In this document: piece after piece, positions 37,487 to 47,979 of the stretch | Position numbering within the stretch: position 1 is the first letter of the stretch | Layout: each line of letters starts with the position of its first letter | From: Blastocatellia bacterium | Lineage (GTDB): Bacteria; Acidobacteriota; Blastocatellia; Chloracidobacteriales; JADJPF01 | Direction: 5' to 3' | DNA: 64,000 nt | Assembly (NCBI GenBank): GCA_025057015.1 | Contig: JANWYG010000019.1 | Coordinates: 62,001-126,000 of the forward strand | The notes under the pieces: generated by a model | What the model was told of the DNA's origin: nothing | Databases searched by the model: none | The model's input: the letters and a program-made list of their open reading frames with translations, nothing else | Translations under genes and position numbers: made by a program

Positions 37487-38281
37487 ATGTATGACGAGGC
37501 TGTAGTAGAAAAATACGAGTCTATACAGTTTACTATAGCAGATAGAATAGGTTATATAGTCTTTAATAGGCCTCCGCTTAACATCTTCACTATATCGATG
37601 ATGAAGGAGATAAACGCTGCGCTGAATGCTATGAGCCGCAACATGAGCGTTTCATGCATAGTGTTTGCTGCGATTGCTGGCTCAAAAGCTTTCTCCGCGG
37701 GTGTGTCAGTTGAGGAACATAGACCGGAAACAGTCTATCAGATGCTTGACAGTTTCCATTCGATTTTCCGCACACTATATGCTTATTCCAAGCCGATAAT
37801 AGCTGTAGTAGATGGTCCGGCTCTTGGCGGCGGCTGCGAATTAGTGGCATTTTGTGATGTCGTCATAGCTACCGACAGGGCAAAATTTGGGCAGCCTGAA
37901 ATCCGCTTAGGAGTCTTTCCGCCGATGGGCTCGATTATCTTACCTCGTGTGATAGGACTGAAAAGGGCTACTGAGCTGATGTATACAGGTGAGACTATAG
38001 ATGCTCTGGAAGCTCAAAGCCTTGGTCTGGTGAATGTAATTGTAGAAGTGGAAAACTTGCAGGAGCGGGTACAGGAAATACTATCTCGGTTTTCACGGGA
38101 AAGTGCTGTGGCTCTCGAAGCTACTCGGAGGGCTATTCTTACTGCTTACTACCCAGATTTTAACGAGCTGCTTTCTAGGGTTGAAGACCAATATCTACTG
38201 CAACTGATGAATTGTCAGGATCCAATCGAAGGCATAAACGCCTTTTTAGAAAAGCGTCCGCCTGTATGGAAACATAAGTAG
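37487..38281 (+). CDS. Enoyl-CoA hydratase/isomerase (crotonase) family
   Basis: 264 residues. The crotonase oxyanion-hole motifs are SAFSAGVSVEEH-like near 65 and GPALGGGCELVAFCDVVIA near 110. Both Glu positions used for hydration are present, in GGGCEL and FGQPEI, so a hydratase is more likely than an isomerase. It resembles enzymes acting on cyclic dienoyl-CoA as well as plain enoyl-CoA; substrate unknown. Three bases after ftcD with GAGGAG in front, so in the same operon, but no link to histidine breakdown is obvious. Confidence 0.88.
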   Translation: MYDEAVVEKYESIQFTIADRIGYIVFNRPPLNIFTISMMKEINAALNAMSRNMSVSCIVFAAIAGSKAFSAGVSVEEHRPETVYQMLDSFHSIFRTLYAYSKPIIAVVDGPALGGGCELVAFCDVVIATDRAKFGQPEIRLGVFPPMGSIILPRVIGLKRATELMYTGETIDALEAQSLGLVNVIVEVENLQERVQEILSRFSRESAVALEATRRAILTAYYPDFNELLSRVEDQYLLQLMNCQDPIEGINAFLEKRPPVWKHK

Positions 38282-38330
38282 CTGCCTTGACTTGCTGCTT
38301 AGCCGCAAACTAATATTACCGAGAGAGTTT

Positions 38331-38600
38331 ATGGGTAATCTAGGCTGGACAGAAATTTTTTTCATAGCAGCGTTCGCTCTAATCGTCTTTGGACCGCGCA
38401 AACTTCCTGAAATAGCTCGCTCCTTTGGCAGAACTATGGCACAACTGCGTCGAGCTTCGGAGGATTTCAAGCGAGCTTGGGAAGCCGAAGTCGAACGAGA
38501 GGAGCGCCTTGAGCGCGAACTTAAGGCAGGTAAGCCTGCTAAATTGGAAGATAACGAACACAAAACCAGGCTAGATATTGCTGATTCGAACGTTGTCTAA
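38331..38600 (+). CDS. Sec-independent translocase subunit TatA/TatB
   Basis: 89 residues from the ATG at 38331, with GAGAG eight bases before it; an upstream TTG is less likely. One membrane helix (WTEIFFIAAFALIVFGPRKL) is followed by the FGPRKLPEIARSFG amphipathic helix and a charged tail, the TatA/B layout. The residue before the hinge suggests TatB-like or a single TatA/B protein. The following tatC gene confirms the assignment. Confidence 0.9.
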   Translation: MGNLGWTEIFFIAAFALIVFGPRKLPEIARSFGRTMAQLRRASEDFKRAWEAEVEREERLERELKAGKPAKLEDNEHKTRLDIADSNVV

Positions 38601-38612
38601 TGAGGTCAAACT

Positions 38613-39611
38613 GTGGCCGAGCTACCGCAAGAAGGGCAGATGTCCTTCCTAGAACATCTGGACGAGCTAAGAAGGCGATTGACCTATTCTGCAGCGGCCA
38701 TAATGATAGCCTTCATCCTCTGCTTTGCTCTCTCGGAAAAAATATACTCTTTTCTAGACAAACCCGTGCGTGCCGCACTGCAGCAGGCTAAGCAGTATCG
38801 AATCGAGCAAGTACAGACTATATCGATAGAGTCCCTCGGACAAACAGAGTTTATCTTTGTCTTCGGTAAAGAAACTGTGCTGAAAGGAGTAGCCGTACCT
38901 ATCGGTGCTACCGTCCCTGCAAAGATAGTGGCTAAGGGCTCTACCCGCGTAGTACAGACTACTACTCCGCTTGTAGTAGGCCGTAATGCCATACCTGCCG
39001 GCACAGAACTACCTGTTGAAATAGGCACTGGTGGCTCGAACGATCGTTTAGTGGTGCACACTTTGCAAGGTGGCTTTAATCTCTACGTCAAAGTTGCTTT
39101 CTACGCTGCTTTGGCCTTGAGCATGCCGTTTCTTATGTACCAAGTTTGGGCTTTTATAGAGCCTGGGCTTTATCCACATGAAAAGAAATACGTAGTGCCT
39201 TTTGTAGCGATGGCGTCTATCTTCTTCTTGTTAGGAGCAACGTTTGCCTACTATGTGGCTTTTCCTCGCGTGGTAGAATTCCTGCTAAATGTATCCCAAA
39301 ACTTTCAGGCACTTATTGAGGTCAACGAGTACTTTGATCTTATAATTACCGTGATCTTGGGCCTAGGAGTAGTGTTTGAGATTCCGACGGTGGTGTTGTT
39401 TTTGTCTTTGTTCGGACTATTGACTCCACAGATGATGTTGAAGTATTGGCGTCATGCCGTAGTGGCAGTATTTATAGTAGCGGCGATACTGTCGCCTACT
39501 ACAGACATACCCAACATGCTGGTATTTGCGTTGCCTATGATAGCGCTTTATTTCTTTAGCGTAGGCATAGCTTGGCTATTTGGTAGGCCGCGCAAAACGG
39601 TCGAGATCTAG
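38613..39611 (+). CDS. tatC: Twin-arginine translocase subunit TatC, with enlarged first periplasmic loop
   Basis: Membrane core of the Tat pathway, which exports folded proteins with RR signal peptides. GTG start at 38613 with AGGT ahead. 332 residues, against about 250 in the family. Usual motifs: [10 protein letters not shown] at the N-terminus, [17 protein letters not shown] near 170, and six membrane spans. About 80 extra residues sit between TM1 and TM2 (roughly 55-145), a beta-like stretch of Val/Thr/Gly, including [16 protein letters not shown]. The insertion faces the periplasm. Confidence 0.93.
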   Translation: MAELPQEGQMSFLEHLDELRRRLTYSAAAIMIAFILCFALSEKIYSFLDKPVRAALQQAKQYRIEQVQTISIESLGQTEFIFVFGKETVLKGVAVPIGATVPAKIVAKGSTRVVQTTTPLVVGRNAIPAGTELPVEIGTGGSNDRLVVHTLQGGFNLYVKVAFYAALALSMPFLMYQVWAFIEPGLYPHEKKYVVPFVAMASIFFLLGATFAYYVAFPRVVEFLLNVSQNFQALIEVNEYFDLIITVILGLGVVFEIPTVVLFLSLFGLLTPQMMLKYWRHAVVAVFIVAAILSPTTDIPNMLVFALPMIALYFFSVGIAWLFGRPRKTVEI

Positions 39612-39622
39612 CTGGAGGTTTT

Positions 39623-41248
39623 ATGTATAGAGCTTGGTTATTGGTGCTCACTATATTATTTTTCGGCCTGCAGATGCTGCCTGTAAAAGGTTTTGCAGCC
39701 GATGAGGCGAAGAAAAAGCGTAAGGAACGTAAGGTTGAGGATGCGGCTAAAATCTATCAACGCTGGCTTGAGACTGACGTAGCCTACATAATCACCCCTG
39801 AAGAACGAGCGGCGTTTAAGAAGCTGCAGACTGATGAAGAACGCGAGCAATTTATCGAGCAGTTCTGGCTCAGGAGAGATCCCGATCCTGATACTCCTGA
39901 AAACGAGTATAGGGAAGAGCACTACCGCCGTATAGCCTATGCAAACGAGAAGTTTACCTCTGGTATACCGGGCTGGAAGACTGACCGTGGGCGGATATAC
40001 ATTACTTTCGGTCCGCCCGACAGCATAGAGTCACATCCGGCCGGCGGTCCCTACGAACGACCTTTCCACGAAGGTGGAGGAACAACTTCTACCTATCCAT
40101 TTGAAATATGGTTCTATCGTTATCTTGAGGGCGTGGGTTCTGGAATAGAAATAGAGTTCGTAGACCCAACTATGACCGGTGAATACCGTATCGCCCGTAA
40201 TCCCGAAGAGAAAGATGCTTTGTTATATGTGCCCAATGCCGGCCTAAACTACTTTGAGCAGATAGGGTTGATGCGAAAAGCTGACCGGCCAACTTTTAGC
40301 CCAGGCAATCAAAATAGGCTGCCTTACGGCCGGCGCGTGCAAGACAACCCGTTCGAACGGTTACAGCTTTACGCTAACTTGCATCGTGCTCCAAGTGTTA
40401 AGTTTAAAGACCTTCAGGCGCGAGTGAGCGATCCTGCTATAGAGTTTGATGTCTTACCTTTTGCCTTGCGAGTTGACTTCTTGAGGGTAAGTGATAACTC
40501 AGTAGTCACTTCGTTCACGTTGCAGATTGAAAATTCTGATCTTTCATATAAAAACGTAGGTGGTATAGCACAGGCTACTGTAAATATATATGCCCGAATC
40601 ACTGCGCTGTCTGGTCGCAAAGCTGGTATCTTCGAGGATGTAGTCGAAGCTAGATGTCGCGAAGAGGAACTGCCCATAGAGACCAAACGTAGTTCGGTCT
40701 ATCAGAAGAATGTCATACTTGAACCCGGTAGGTATAAGATAGACGTAGTGGTGCGAGACGTAGTCAGCGGTCATACGGGAGTAGTGCATCAGGGTTTCGA
40801 AGTGCCTCGCTATACTACCGATAAGCTCCAATCTAGCTCGCTAATAATAGCTGACCTAGTTGAATCGCTTAACGGTAGGGTAGCTGCAGGACAGTTTATC
40901 TTTGGTTCAAATAAAGTCCGTCCTAGCGTCTCTCAGCGGTTTACTCGGAATCAGTCGCTTGGGATCTATCTGCAGGCTTATAACATACAGATAGACCAGA
41001 TGTACCTCAAGCCTAAAGTTTCTGTCGAGTACATAATCCTCAAGCAAGGTAAGGAAATTTTTAGGATGAAGGAGGATGGTTCGGTAAATACTGTCGACCT
41101 CGACGGAAATGGGCAGCAGATTACTCTCGGTAGGATGTTTCCGCTGCGAGATTTTGAGCCGGGTGATTATGAAATAGTGGCAAAGATAACTGACGAAGTC
41201 GCTGGGCAAACTATACAGCCGAAGGCTGCATTTACGATAGTTAAGTAG
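39623..41248 (+). CDS. GWxTD-domain exported protein
   Basis: 541 residues. Signal peptide ends VKGFAA. The name-giving motif is [18 protein letters not shown] near 112. The N-terminal region has [23 protein letters not shown], usual in this family. C-terminal half is beta-rich. GWxTD proteins are common in Acidobacteria and related phyla; role unknown, probably envelope. RBS GGAGG precedes the ATG. The stop overlaps the convergent endonuclease V gene by eight bases. Confidence 0.9.
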   Translation: MYRAWLLVLTILFFGLQMLPVKGFAADEAKKKRKERKVEDAAKIYQRWLETDVAYIITPEERAAFKKLQTDEEREQFIEQFWLRRDPDPDTPENEYREEHYRRIAYANEKFTSGIPGWKTDRGRIYITFGPPDSIESHPAGGPYERPFHEGGGTTSTYPFEIWFYRYLEGVGSGIEIEFVDPTMTGEYRIARNPEEKDALLYVPNAGLNYFEQIGLMRKADRPTFSPGNQNRLPYGRRVQDNPFERLQLYANLHRAPSVKFKDLQARVSDPAIEFDVLPFALRVDFLRVSDNSVVTSFTLQIENSDLSYKNVGGIAQATVNIYARITALSGRKAGIFEDVVEARCREEELPIETKRSSVYQKNVILEPGRYKIDVVVRDVVSGHTGVVHQGFEVPRYTTDKLQSSSLIIADLVESLNGRVAAGQFIFGSNKVRPSVSQRFTRNQSLGIYLQAYNIQIDQMYLKPKVSVEYIILKQGKEIFRMKEDGSVNTVDLDGNGQQITLGRMFPLRDFEPGDYEIVAKITDEVAGQTIQPKAAFTIVK

Positions 41249-41951
41249 TGCTTTCCTGGCCTTCGCTGTGTAGATTAGGGAAGTCTTTGCGAAGCTTGTT
41301 GACAAGCAGGTGTGCTTGCCTTGTGGGTTCAGGGATGCGGTAGCCCGCAAGGCAGCGCATCGTAAGTTTGATGGCCTCTTCAAGTTCTATCATGTGTCCG
41401 ACCGAGATGTAGACCGGTTGGACATTCTTTTTGGTTCTAAGAGCAACTCCTACTTTTTCCTTTTGGTGGATTATCGGGGCCGTAGCACCTACGTTTGATG
41501 CTAAAGAACGAACGTTACCAACGAGCAGGGTCTTAGCACAGCCTATGCAAGGCACTCCTGTTAGTACTCCGAAGTGGGAGGCTATCCCGAATCGCCTAGG
41601 ATGAGCTATCCCTTGTCCGTCGATAAACACCACGTCTGGGGGAGTCTTCAGTGCTGCCCAAGCTTTCAGCAAGGGTGGTAGTTCTCGGAAAGACAATAGA
41701 CCTGGTACATACGGAAAGGTTGCTTGGCTAACTATGCTGCTACTGTCGACTATCTGTAGCGTATCTAAAGCGAGCACTACGAATGCAGCAAACAGCTTGT
41801 CTGAACTTTTATCAAAAGAAATGTCTGCTCCGGCAACGAGTTTTATCGGTGCTGCGAGAGGTTGTATCTTTACCTGTGATCTTAGTGCTTCCTGTATCGA
41901 TATAGCTTCCGAAACAGATAGATTCCAATCGTGAAGTTGTCTATATTTCAT
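41241..41951 (-). CDS. nfi: Endonuclease V (deoxyinosine repair)
   Basis: Cuts DNA at the second bond 3' of deoxyinosine. 236 residues from the ATG at 41951 (MKYRQL); upstream alternatives would run into ubiA. The DNA wedge motif [16 protein letters not shown] lies near 93, and the metal ligands are Asp in AGADISF near 44, Glu in FRELPPLL and Asp in [16 protein letters not shown] near 122. Starts ten bases from the divergent ubiA. Confidence 0.93.
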   Translation of the reverse strand: MKYRQLHDWNLSVSEAISIQEALRSQVKIQPLAAPIKLVAGADISFDKSSDKLFAAFVVLALDTLQIVDSSSIVSQATFPYVPGLLSFRELPPLLKAWAALKTPPDVVFIDGQGIAHPRRFGIASHFGVLTGVPCIGCAKTLLVGNVRSLASNVGATAPIIHQKEKVGVALRTKKNVQPVYISVGHMIELEEAIKLTMRCLAGYRIPEPTRQAHLLVNKLRKDFPNLHSEGQESTT

Positions 41952-41961
41952 CTTAGAACTT

Positions 41962-42822
41962 ATGCTGAAAAGTCTCAGAACTACCCTTGAAATGATCAAA
42001 ATAGAGCATACATTATTTGCTCTGCCGTTTGCACTACTTGGCGCGTTTCTGGCCGCAAGTGGAATTCCACCCTTGGGAAAACTATTCTGGATAGCTGTCT
42101 GTATGGTGGGGGCCAGGTCAGCAGCTATGGCTTTTAACCGTCTTGTCGATGAGCGTTATGATGCTGCTAATCCGCGGACGCGCAAGCGGGCATTGCCGGC
42201 AGGGTTGGTTTCAAGACGCTTCGTCATGGCGTTTACGATAATAAGCAGCGCTGTATTCCTGATTGGTGCTGCTATGCTCAACAGGCTGACGCTACTACTT
42301 TCTCCTGTGGCGCTTGCATCGATACTTTTGTACTCCTACACGAAGCGTTTTACAGCGCTCTGTCACCTGGTATTAGGATGGTGTCTTGCGATGGCTCCTA
42401 TGGGGGCGTGGATAGCTATTCGTGGCGAGTTTGAGGTGTTGCCGTTGGTTTTGTCTGCGGTGGTGATGCTTTGGACTGCTGGTTTTGACATCATTTATTC
42501 CTGTCAGGACTACGAGTTTGACCTTCGGACAGGGCTGTACTCCATACCGCAGCGATTAGGTATAGCTCGAGCTCTTTGGGTATCCAGGGCTTTACACTTG
42601 TGCGTTTTCGGTCTGTTGGTGTCACTGTATTGGCTGGCAGAGCTGTCTTGGCCAGGGATAGTGGGAATTGCGCTTGCTGCAGCACTGTTGCTACGGCAGC
42701 ACTGGTTGGTAAAAGCTGACGATCTCAGCCGTCTTGATACAGCTTTCTTTAGCACGAATGCTCTGTTGAGCGTAATATTGTTTGTTGCTATAGGAGCAGA
42801 TCTTCTGCTGCGAGGTCAATAG
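41962..42822 (+). CDS. ubiA: UbiA-family prenyltransferase (4-hydroxybenzoate/menaquinone-type)
   Basis: 286-residue membrane protein with eight or nine hydrophobic spans. The first Asp-rich motif is [15 protein letters not shown] near 55, and the second is [12 protein letters not shown] near 175, which bind the Mg2+-prenyl diphosphate. Likely attaches a polyprenyl chain to a quinone precursor. Other quinone genes are not near. Its last 35 bases overlap the convergent HAD gene. Confidence 0.87.
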   Translation: MLKSLRTTLEMIKIEHTLFALPFALLGAFLAASGIPPLGKLFWIAVCMVGARSAAMAFNRLVDERYDAANPRTRKRALPAGLVSRRFVMAFTIISSAVFLIGAAMLNRLTLLLSPVALASILLYSYTKRFTALCHLVLGWCLAMAPMGAWIAIRGEFEVLPLVLSAVVMLWTAGFDIIYSCQDYEFDLRTGLYSIPQRLGIARALWVSRALHLCVFGLLVSLYWLAELSWPGIVGIALAAALLLRQHWLVKADDLSRLDTAFFSTNALLSVILFVAIGADLLLRGQ

Positions 42823-43426
42823 CTGGTAGATCGAACTCTTTGAGCCTAGCAGCAACCGATGAGTTCGAATCAAAGACTATAGCCTGCATCCCTAAAAGTA
42901 GAGCAGCGTCTGTATTAATTTTTTTGTCATCTAGGAAAAGTGCTGTGTGTGGTGCAACAGCTAAGCTTTCTAAAACCTTTTGGTAGATTATAACTTCAGG
43001 CTTAGCTATACCTAGTTCGCAAGAGTAGATAGCCACATCCACTTTAGGTAACCACGGACAGAGTAAGGGTAGGGCTTCTAGCATGTCTTTTGGCATGTTG
43101 GAAAGGATGGCGGTTTTAAAGCCGCGGCGACGAAGTAGCTTGGCCCAAGCTGTTATGGGTCGATTTTCGTGTGCCCAGCTTTGGTTATCTATGTCTACTA
43201 GTTCAGCTACAGAGGGCATTGATAAAGGAAAGCCGGCTACTGCTTCCCAATAAGCCTTAGCGTCCAGCAGGTTAGTGTCGTATTCACGACGGTAGCGGTA
43301 GTACCTCTCATGAAAACGCTCTATTGGTACTTGGCAGATATCTGCCATCGATTTTATTGCCTGTAGTGGTTGTGGGCACGAGAGTACCTGTCCATAGTCG
43401 AAGATTACCGCTTTTATATCTTTCAA
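42788..43426 (-). CDS. HAD-superfamily hydrolase
   Basis: 212 residues. The nucleophile Asp is in VIFDYGQVL at 10-18; the second Asp of the usual DxD is Gly, as in several FDxGGV-type sugar-phosphatases. Motif II is AILSNMP near 105, and motif III/IV is [12 protein letters not shown] near 178. Cap is helical. Probable small-molecule phosphatase or haloacid-type hydrolase; substrate unknown. ATGA overlap with the TPR gene. Confidence 0.85.
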   Translation of the reverse strand: MKDIKAVIFDYGQVLSCPQPLQAIKSMADICQVPIERFHERYYRYRREYDTNLLDAKAYWEAVAGFPLSMPSVAELVDIDNQSWAHENRPITAWAKLLRRRGFKTAILSNMPKDMLEALPLLCPWLPKVDVAIYSCELGIAKPEVIIYQKVLESLAVAPHTALFLDDKKINTDAALLLGMQAIVFDSNSSVAARLKEFDLPAIDLAAEDLLL

Positions 43427-45384
43427 CGTTTGTGCTCCTTGAGCTTTTCTTTGATCTTAGATATTTCTTCGCTATCACGACTCATCTTTAGCGCTTCTTG
43501 CCACATCTTAATGGCTTCGGAAGTACGTCCAAGCTTGAAGTAAACATCGCCTAGGTGGTCGTGGGAAGTGGCGCTGCGTGGGTCTAGGTTGATTGCTTGC
43601 TCGAGGTAGATCACGGCTTTGTCTAAGTCTCCGAGCTTGAAATAGACCCAGCCAAGGCTATCTATGAAGGAGCTGTTCATAGGATCTATGTTGATCGCTC
43701 TTTGTATCAGTTCGAGAGCTTCGGATAGTCGTTCGCCTCGTTCGGTCAGGAAGTATCCTAAGTTGTTGAGTGCGGTAGCGTTGTCTGGGTCGAGTTTCAG
43801 CACAAGTCTTAAGGTGCGCTCCGAATCTTCGTAATTTTTAGCACGGTCTTGGATGCTGCTAAGCGTGATCAAGTAGGAGATGTTTTTCTCATCAAAGAGT
43901 AGTGCTTTGCGGACGTACTGTTCTGCTTCGGCAAAGCGGTTATCGTCAAGCATTATGAAGGACAAATAGTGATACACGTCACCATCTTGGTCGCTACCGT
44001 CGAGCATGGATTTGAGTAACTCAGCGGCAAAATCTACTTTTCCTACTTGTCCGAGGATTTGTGCTTCGAGGTACTTAAACTGTCTTTCTTTTGGGAAGGC
44101 TTTTTGAGCTTTGCGGGCAGCCTCAAGGGCTTCTGAGTAACGCCCTTCTGCGCGTAGGGTATCTATGAGGAGTATATCTGGTAAGGTCGAGTCTTTGCCG
44201 AGCGTTTTGCGCATTCGTTCGATGACCTGTAGGGCTTTGTTTATCTTGGCTGCATTTCTGTAAGCAAACACCATTGCTTGGAATATAACTCCAGCGTTGC
44301 GCTTGTTTGAATCAGATACCGAGCCGTCGGGATTAAGTACTGCTGCTAGGGCTTCTTCATATGCTGCTATAGCATTTTCTAGCTGGCCTAGTTCATCGTA
44401 GACCTCTGCGAGTTCAAACTGCAGCTCTAAGCTGTCGGAGACATCTTGTCCAGCGAGGGCTTGTTTGAGCGTGACGATGGCTTCTTCTCTACGTCCGGCA
44501 CGTCGCTGTGTTTGAGCAAGTAAATTTAGAGCTCTCAAGTTTTTTGGGTTTGTCTCAAGTATTTGCTTCAATTGCTTTATCGCTTCTTCGTACCGACCGG
44601 CTCTTGAGAGGGCTTCCGAATAACCCAGCAGTAGGGAGAGGTTTGAGGGATTTTGGTGTAATATTTGTTGGAAGACAGAGATAGCTTCTGCTGTCTGACC
44701 TATACGCATCAGAGAGTCAGCGAGCAGAAAACCTACCTGGGGATTTTCATCGCTTCGTTCAAAGGACTGCCTTGCTGCGTTCGCAGCTTCTCGGTAGTTA
44801 CCTTTGCTGTAGTTGATCCTGGCAATCTCATAGTAATCAGCGAAAGAGGCAAACCCTGTAGAGATGAGCCTTTGGTACGCGTCTAGAGCACGGTCTTGGT
44901 CGTTAGTCATTGCGTAGAGGGTGCCTAAGAAGCGCCAGGCTTCAGCGTCTTGTTTGTCTAGGCGTACCACTTCTAGAAAGTGCACTGTTGCTTCGAGCAT
45001 TTTTTCTTTGTTGCCAGAGCTGATACCTTCAGAAGCCATAATTCTGCCGAGCAAGCGGTGTGCTCCTAGGCTATCTTTGCTGATAGCTATTGCCTGACGG
45101 GCTTCGTTTTCTGCGTCTTTGGTGTTTCTATTACGCGCATAAAATTCTCCTAGTGCGACGTGGGGTTCTGGTGACGAAGGGTCAAGTTCTATTACCCGTT
45201 TGTAGCTTTTCAGTGCTTGGATGAAGTTGTTTTCTAGCTCATACTCTCGTGCTTTGAGATACTCTCTGTAGGCTTCTTGTTTTCTGGCAGGATCTATTGC
45301 CGGTTGCGTAGCTACAGATATTTCTTGGGAGCAGACAGTAATGCTTGCTACAAGCACTGTCAGGATCGTCGCACTAAGTCTCAT
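43423..45384 (-). CDS. Exported TPR-repeat protein
   Basis: 653 residues; signal peptide MRLSATILTVLVASITVCSQ. At least a dozen tetratricopeptide repeats cover almost the whole mature chain, clearest in LKSYKRVIELDPSSPEPH, ALNNLGYFLTERGER and AIYLEQAINLDPRSATSHDH-like units. Such long TPR arrays act as periplasmic or outer-membrane scaffolds. Lies between cysE and the HAD gene in a five-gene minus-strand operon. Confidence 0.88.
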   Translation of the reverse strand: MRLSATILTVLVASITVCSQEISVATQPAIDPARKQEAYREYLKAREYELENNFIQALKSYKRVIELDPSSPEPHVALGEFYARNRNTKDAENEARQAIAISKDSLGAHRLLGRIMASEGISSGNKEKMLEATVHFLEVVRLDKQDAEAWRFLGTLYAMTNDQDRALDAYQRLISTGFASFADYYEIARINYSKGNYREAANAARQSFERSDENPQVGFLLADSLMRIGQTAEAISVFQQILHQNPSNLSLLLGYSEALSRAGRYEEAIKQLKQILETNPKNLRALNLLAQTQRRAGRREEAIVTLKQALAGQDVSDSLELQFELAEVYDELGQLENAIAAYEEALAAVLNPDGSVSDSNKRNAGVIFQAMVFAYRNAAKINKALQVIERMRKTLGKDSTLPDILLIDTLRAEGRYSEALEAARKAQKAFPKERQFKYLEAQILGQVGKVDFAAELLKSMLDGSDQDGDVYHYLSFIMLDDNRFAEAEQYVRKALLFDEKNISYLITLSSIQDRAKNYEDSERTLRLVLKLDPDNATALNNLGYFLTERGERLSEALELIQRAINIDPMNSSFIDSLGWVYFKLGDLDKAVIYLEQAINLDPRSATSHDHLGDVYFKLGRTSEAIKMWQEALKMSRDSEEISKIKEKLKEHKR

Positions 45385-45395
45385 AAGCTCCTTTC

Positions 45396-46298
45396 TTATG
45401 TTCGCTTTATAGGGGTCATTCGTAGCTGTTGTTCTGCTAATGTCACCTTAGTATAGGGTTCTACGGAGTGGGTTAACCAAACGTTGCCTCCTATGATTGA
45501 TCCTTCACCTACATAGGTATTACCGCCCAAGATGGTTGCTCCGGCGTATATGACCACGTTATCTCCTATAGTTGGATGACGCTTTGTACCGCGAATTAGT
45601 TCGCCATCTTCAGTTTTAGGTAACGACAGTGCCCCTAGCGTGACACCCTGGTAAATCTTAACTTTATTACCTATTTCAGTTGTTTCACCTATCACAACTC
45701 CGGTGCCGTGGTCGATGAAGAAACTATGTCCGATAGTCGCTGCAGGATGTATATCTATGCCGGTCAAGCTGTGTGCATGCTCGGTCATTATTCTTGGTAT
45801 AAGAGGTGCGCCTAGCAGGTAGAGTTTATGGGCTACTCGATAGACGCATATGGCATATAGTCCCGGATAGGCCAGAATAATTTCGTCATAGCTACGCGCT
45901 GCTGGATCACCTTCTAGGGCGGCTTTAACGTCGAGTTGTAGCTCTGCACGTAGCTTAGGCAGGTATTCTATAAAAGCAAGGGCTATTTCTTGGGCGAGCT
46001 GGCGGTGGCTCCTGCCGGAATCAATCTGCTGACATAGATCTATTTGTTCGGTAAGGTTATTATACAACGACTCCAAAAGTGTGGCCGTGCGTTCTGACAG
46101 ATTGTTCTCGTCTAAGCCAGGTAGGCCAAAATAACCTGGAAAAATTAGCTCCCGTAGAGTAGCTACAAGGGCTACAATGTCTGCCTGAGAAGGTACTCTT
46201 GCTGGACTTAGATATCGTAATTCCCCGCTTTCTTCTCTGTATGCTTTACACATTTGCTGTGCAGCTTTGGAGAGTCTGTCCTGTATGAGAGAGGTCAC
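45396..46298 (-). CDS. cysE: Serine O-acetyltransferase
   Basis: First step in cysteine synthesis: acetyl-CoA plus serine to O-acetylserine. The GTG at 46298 is the chosen start because an AAGGAG site is seven bases ahead; a longer frame to 46388 runs into hemW. 300 residues. The helical N-terminal domain precedes a left-handed beta-helix with TGIDIHPAATIGHSFFIDHG near 180, containing the active-site Asp/His, and further hexapeptide repeats (IYAGATILGG). Close to the long form seen in CysE/SAT with a helical extension. Confidence 0.92.
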   Translation of the reverse strand: MTSLIQDRLSKAAQQMCKAYREESGELRYLSPARVPSQADIVALVATLRELIFPGYFGLPGLDENNLSERTATLLESLYNNLTEQIDLCQQIDSGRSHRQLAQEIALAFIEYLPKLRAELQLDVKAALEGDPAARSYDEIILAYPGLYAICVYRVAHKLYLLGAPLIPRIMTEHAHSLTGIDIHPAATIGHSFFIDHGTGVVIGETTEIGNKVKIYQGVTLGALSLPKTEDGELIRGTKRHPTIGDNVVIYAGATILGGNTYVGEGSIIGGNVWLTHSVEPYTKVTLAEQQLRMTPIKRT

Positions 46299-46308
46299 TT
46301 CTAGCTCC

Positions 46309-47445
46309 TTAGACGAATATAGCAAACACCTCGTTTGAATAAAGCACTCCGCGATCAGTAAGTCTAAGCCTATCGCCAGAGATTTCAAGGAGGCCTAGAT
46401 TTAGGAATTCTTTTAGTTGTTCGGAGTGCATTTCATAGACGTCTATCCCGTAGGTGCGACTAAATTCGGTTATTTTCACACCTTCGGCTAGTCTAAGTCT
46501 TAGCATGAATGCCTCTCTAGCGGAATCTATAGGTGTTAGAGTTTGCCGATCGTCTACTGGGCTTAGGCCTAGTTGAATTCGGCGGATGTATTCTTTTGGT
46601 GATTTGACATTCCAGTATCTAGTACTAGCATCGTAGGAATGCGCACTCACGCCAAAACCTAAGTAAGGTAAATCAGACCAATATTTTAGATTATGTTGCG
46701 AAGGTCTAGGAAGGTCCAATCTGCAGAAGTTTGAAATTTCATAGCGTTGGTAGCCGTTTTTGGAGCAGCTTTCTAGAAGCAGGCAGTACATATCGGCCAA
46801 CAGTTCTTCATCAGGTGGAGGTAGTTTTCCGCTATAAATCTGAGCTTGTAGCAAAGAACCTTCTTTTACTTCAAGGAGATAGACAGAAAGGTGATCTGGG
46901 GCTATTGAGAAAGCTTGTTCTAGGTTGTAGGCCCATTCTGAAAGTGCTTGTCCGGGTAATCCGCAGATGAGGTCTATGCTGATGTTATCAAACCCGACTT
47001 TACGCAGCAGAGGTACAGCTGTGAGGGCTTGTCCAGCTGTATGATCGCGTCCGATGCGCTGCAGTTCATCGTCTATGAAGGACTGAATTCCTATACTAGC
47101 TCTGTTGATACCGTAACTTCTGTAGAGCTCTAGCTTTCTGACATCTATGTCGGAGGGGTTAATTTCTATGGTAATTTCGGCGTCTGTCATTACTGAAAAG
47201 CTATCTCTACAGGCTTGGAGTAAGGTTTTTGTTTCTTCTGGGGGGATTATCGAGGGAGTGCCACCGCCGAGGTAAATGGTGTCGCATAGACGATTTTGAG
47301 CAGCAGAGAGGATCTCTTTAGCGAGGCTTTGTAGGTACAATTCTGCAAGAGGCCTGTTATAGCTGCCAGTAACGAAGCTACAGTAGGTACATCTTGAGTG
47401 GCAGAAGGGGATATGTAAATATAGTCCTACGGGCTTGTTCGTCAT
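46309..47445 (-). CDS. hemW: Radical SAM protein HemW (coproporphyrinogen oxidase-like)
   Basis: 378 residues. The radical-SAM cysteines are in HIPFCHSRCTYCSF near 13-22 (C-x3-C-x2-C), followed by YLGGGTPSII near 65, the SAM-binding GGT motif. HemW is a haem chaperone and usually lacks real coproporphyrinogen dehydrogenase activity. C-terminal HemN-like wheel domain, ending ...LTDRGVLYSNEVF. Starts inside gatC (ATGA overlap). Confidence 0.9.
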   Translation of the reverse strand: MTNKPVGLYLHIPFCHSRCTYCSFVTGSYNRPLAELYLQSLAKEILSAAQNRLCDTIYLGGGTPSIIPPEETKTLLQACRDSFSVMTDAEITIEINPSDIDVRKLELYRSYGINRASIGIQSFIDDELQRIGRDHTAGQALTAVPLLRKVGFDNISIDLICGLPGQALSEWAYNLEQAFSIAPDHLSVYLLEVKEGSLLQAQIYSGKLPPPDEELLADMYCLLLESCSKNGYQRYEISNFCRLDLPRPSQHNLKYWSDLPYLGFGVSAHSYDASTRYWNVKSPKEYIRRIQLGLSPVDDRQTLTPIDSAREAFMLRLRLAEGVKITEFSRTYGIDVYEMHSEQLKEFLNLGLLEISGDRLRLTDRGVLYSNEVFAIFV

Positions 47446-47729
47446 ATTACTTTAGGCACTCTGAAGTGATCGTCCTTAGCATCGGGAGCATTGGCTAGGG
47501 CAGTTTCTGTACCTAGCGATTTACGAGGCTGGTCTGGTCTTAGGTATGTTTCTGCTGAGAGGGTACTATGGGACATAGGCGGTACGTTGGAGGTATCTAG
47601 CTCGTTTAGTTTTTCCATGTAGTCTACTATTGCAGATAGTTGTGCTGCAAAGGCTGTTTTTTCTTGTTCAGTGAGAGCTAAGTTAGCGAGTTTAGCGATC
47701 TTAGCGACATCGTCTATAGTTATGGTCAT
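47442..47729 (-). CDS. gatC: Asp/Glu-tRNA amidotransferase subunit C
   Basis: 95 residues from the ATG at 47729 (MTITIDDVAKIAKLANLAL), preceded by GAGG. GatC is the small clamp that joins GatA to GatB, used to make Gln-tRNA or Asn-tRNA by amidating misacylated tRNA. The ending TETALANAPDAKDDHFRVPKV is the conserved GatC tail. gatA and gatB are not in the window. First gene of the minus-strand operon gatC-hemW-cysE-TPR-HAD. Confidence 0.93.
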   Translation of the reverse strand: MTITIDDVAKIAKLANLALTEQEKTAFAAQLSAIVDYMEKLNELDTSNVPPMSHSTLSAETYLRPDQPRKSLGTETALANAPDAKDDHFRVPKVI

Positions 47730-47888
47730 TTTACACCTCGTCAAATGATGGCCTCGTAAGCTTAGCGCAGGGGGTGACTTCTTGACAAGCTGTTAACTTC
47801 CGGCAACTACTCTTTACATTGCCTTTACTAGCTACTATTCTTTTACGAACCAGCGTGTCTTCTCATGGAGCTTTTCTGCAAGAATGGC

Positions 47889-47916
47889 TTGCAGTCTTAG
47901 AGCGATTTGTTAAAAT
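47889..47916 (+). promoter_or_regulatory. Candidate promoter of the tRNA-secE-rpoBC block
   Basis: TTGCAG (47889-47894) and TAAAAT (47911-47916) with a 16-base spacer lie 64 bases before the first tRNA. A TTGACA at 47782 is a second possibility but has no good -10 partner. Confidence 0.45.
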
Positions 47917-47979
47917 GTAAATTTCTCTTGTATGAACAGGTTCTTTGTTAAAGCTAGCAGTTGGGTCGTAGAGGATTAT

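Noticed and set aside
41962-41999. Longer endonuclease V with start at 41999
   Set aside because: It would overlap the N-terminus of ubiA and adds residues not seen in the family.
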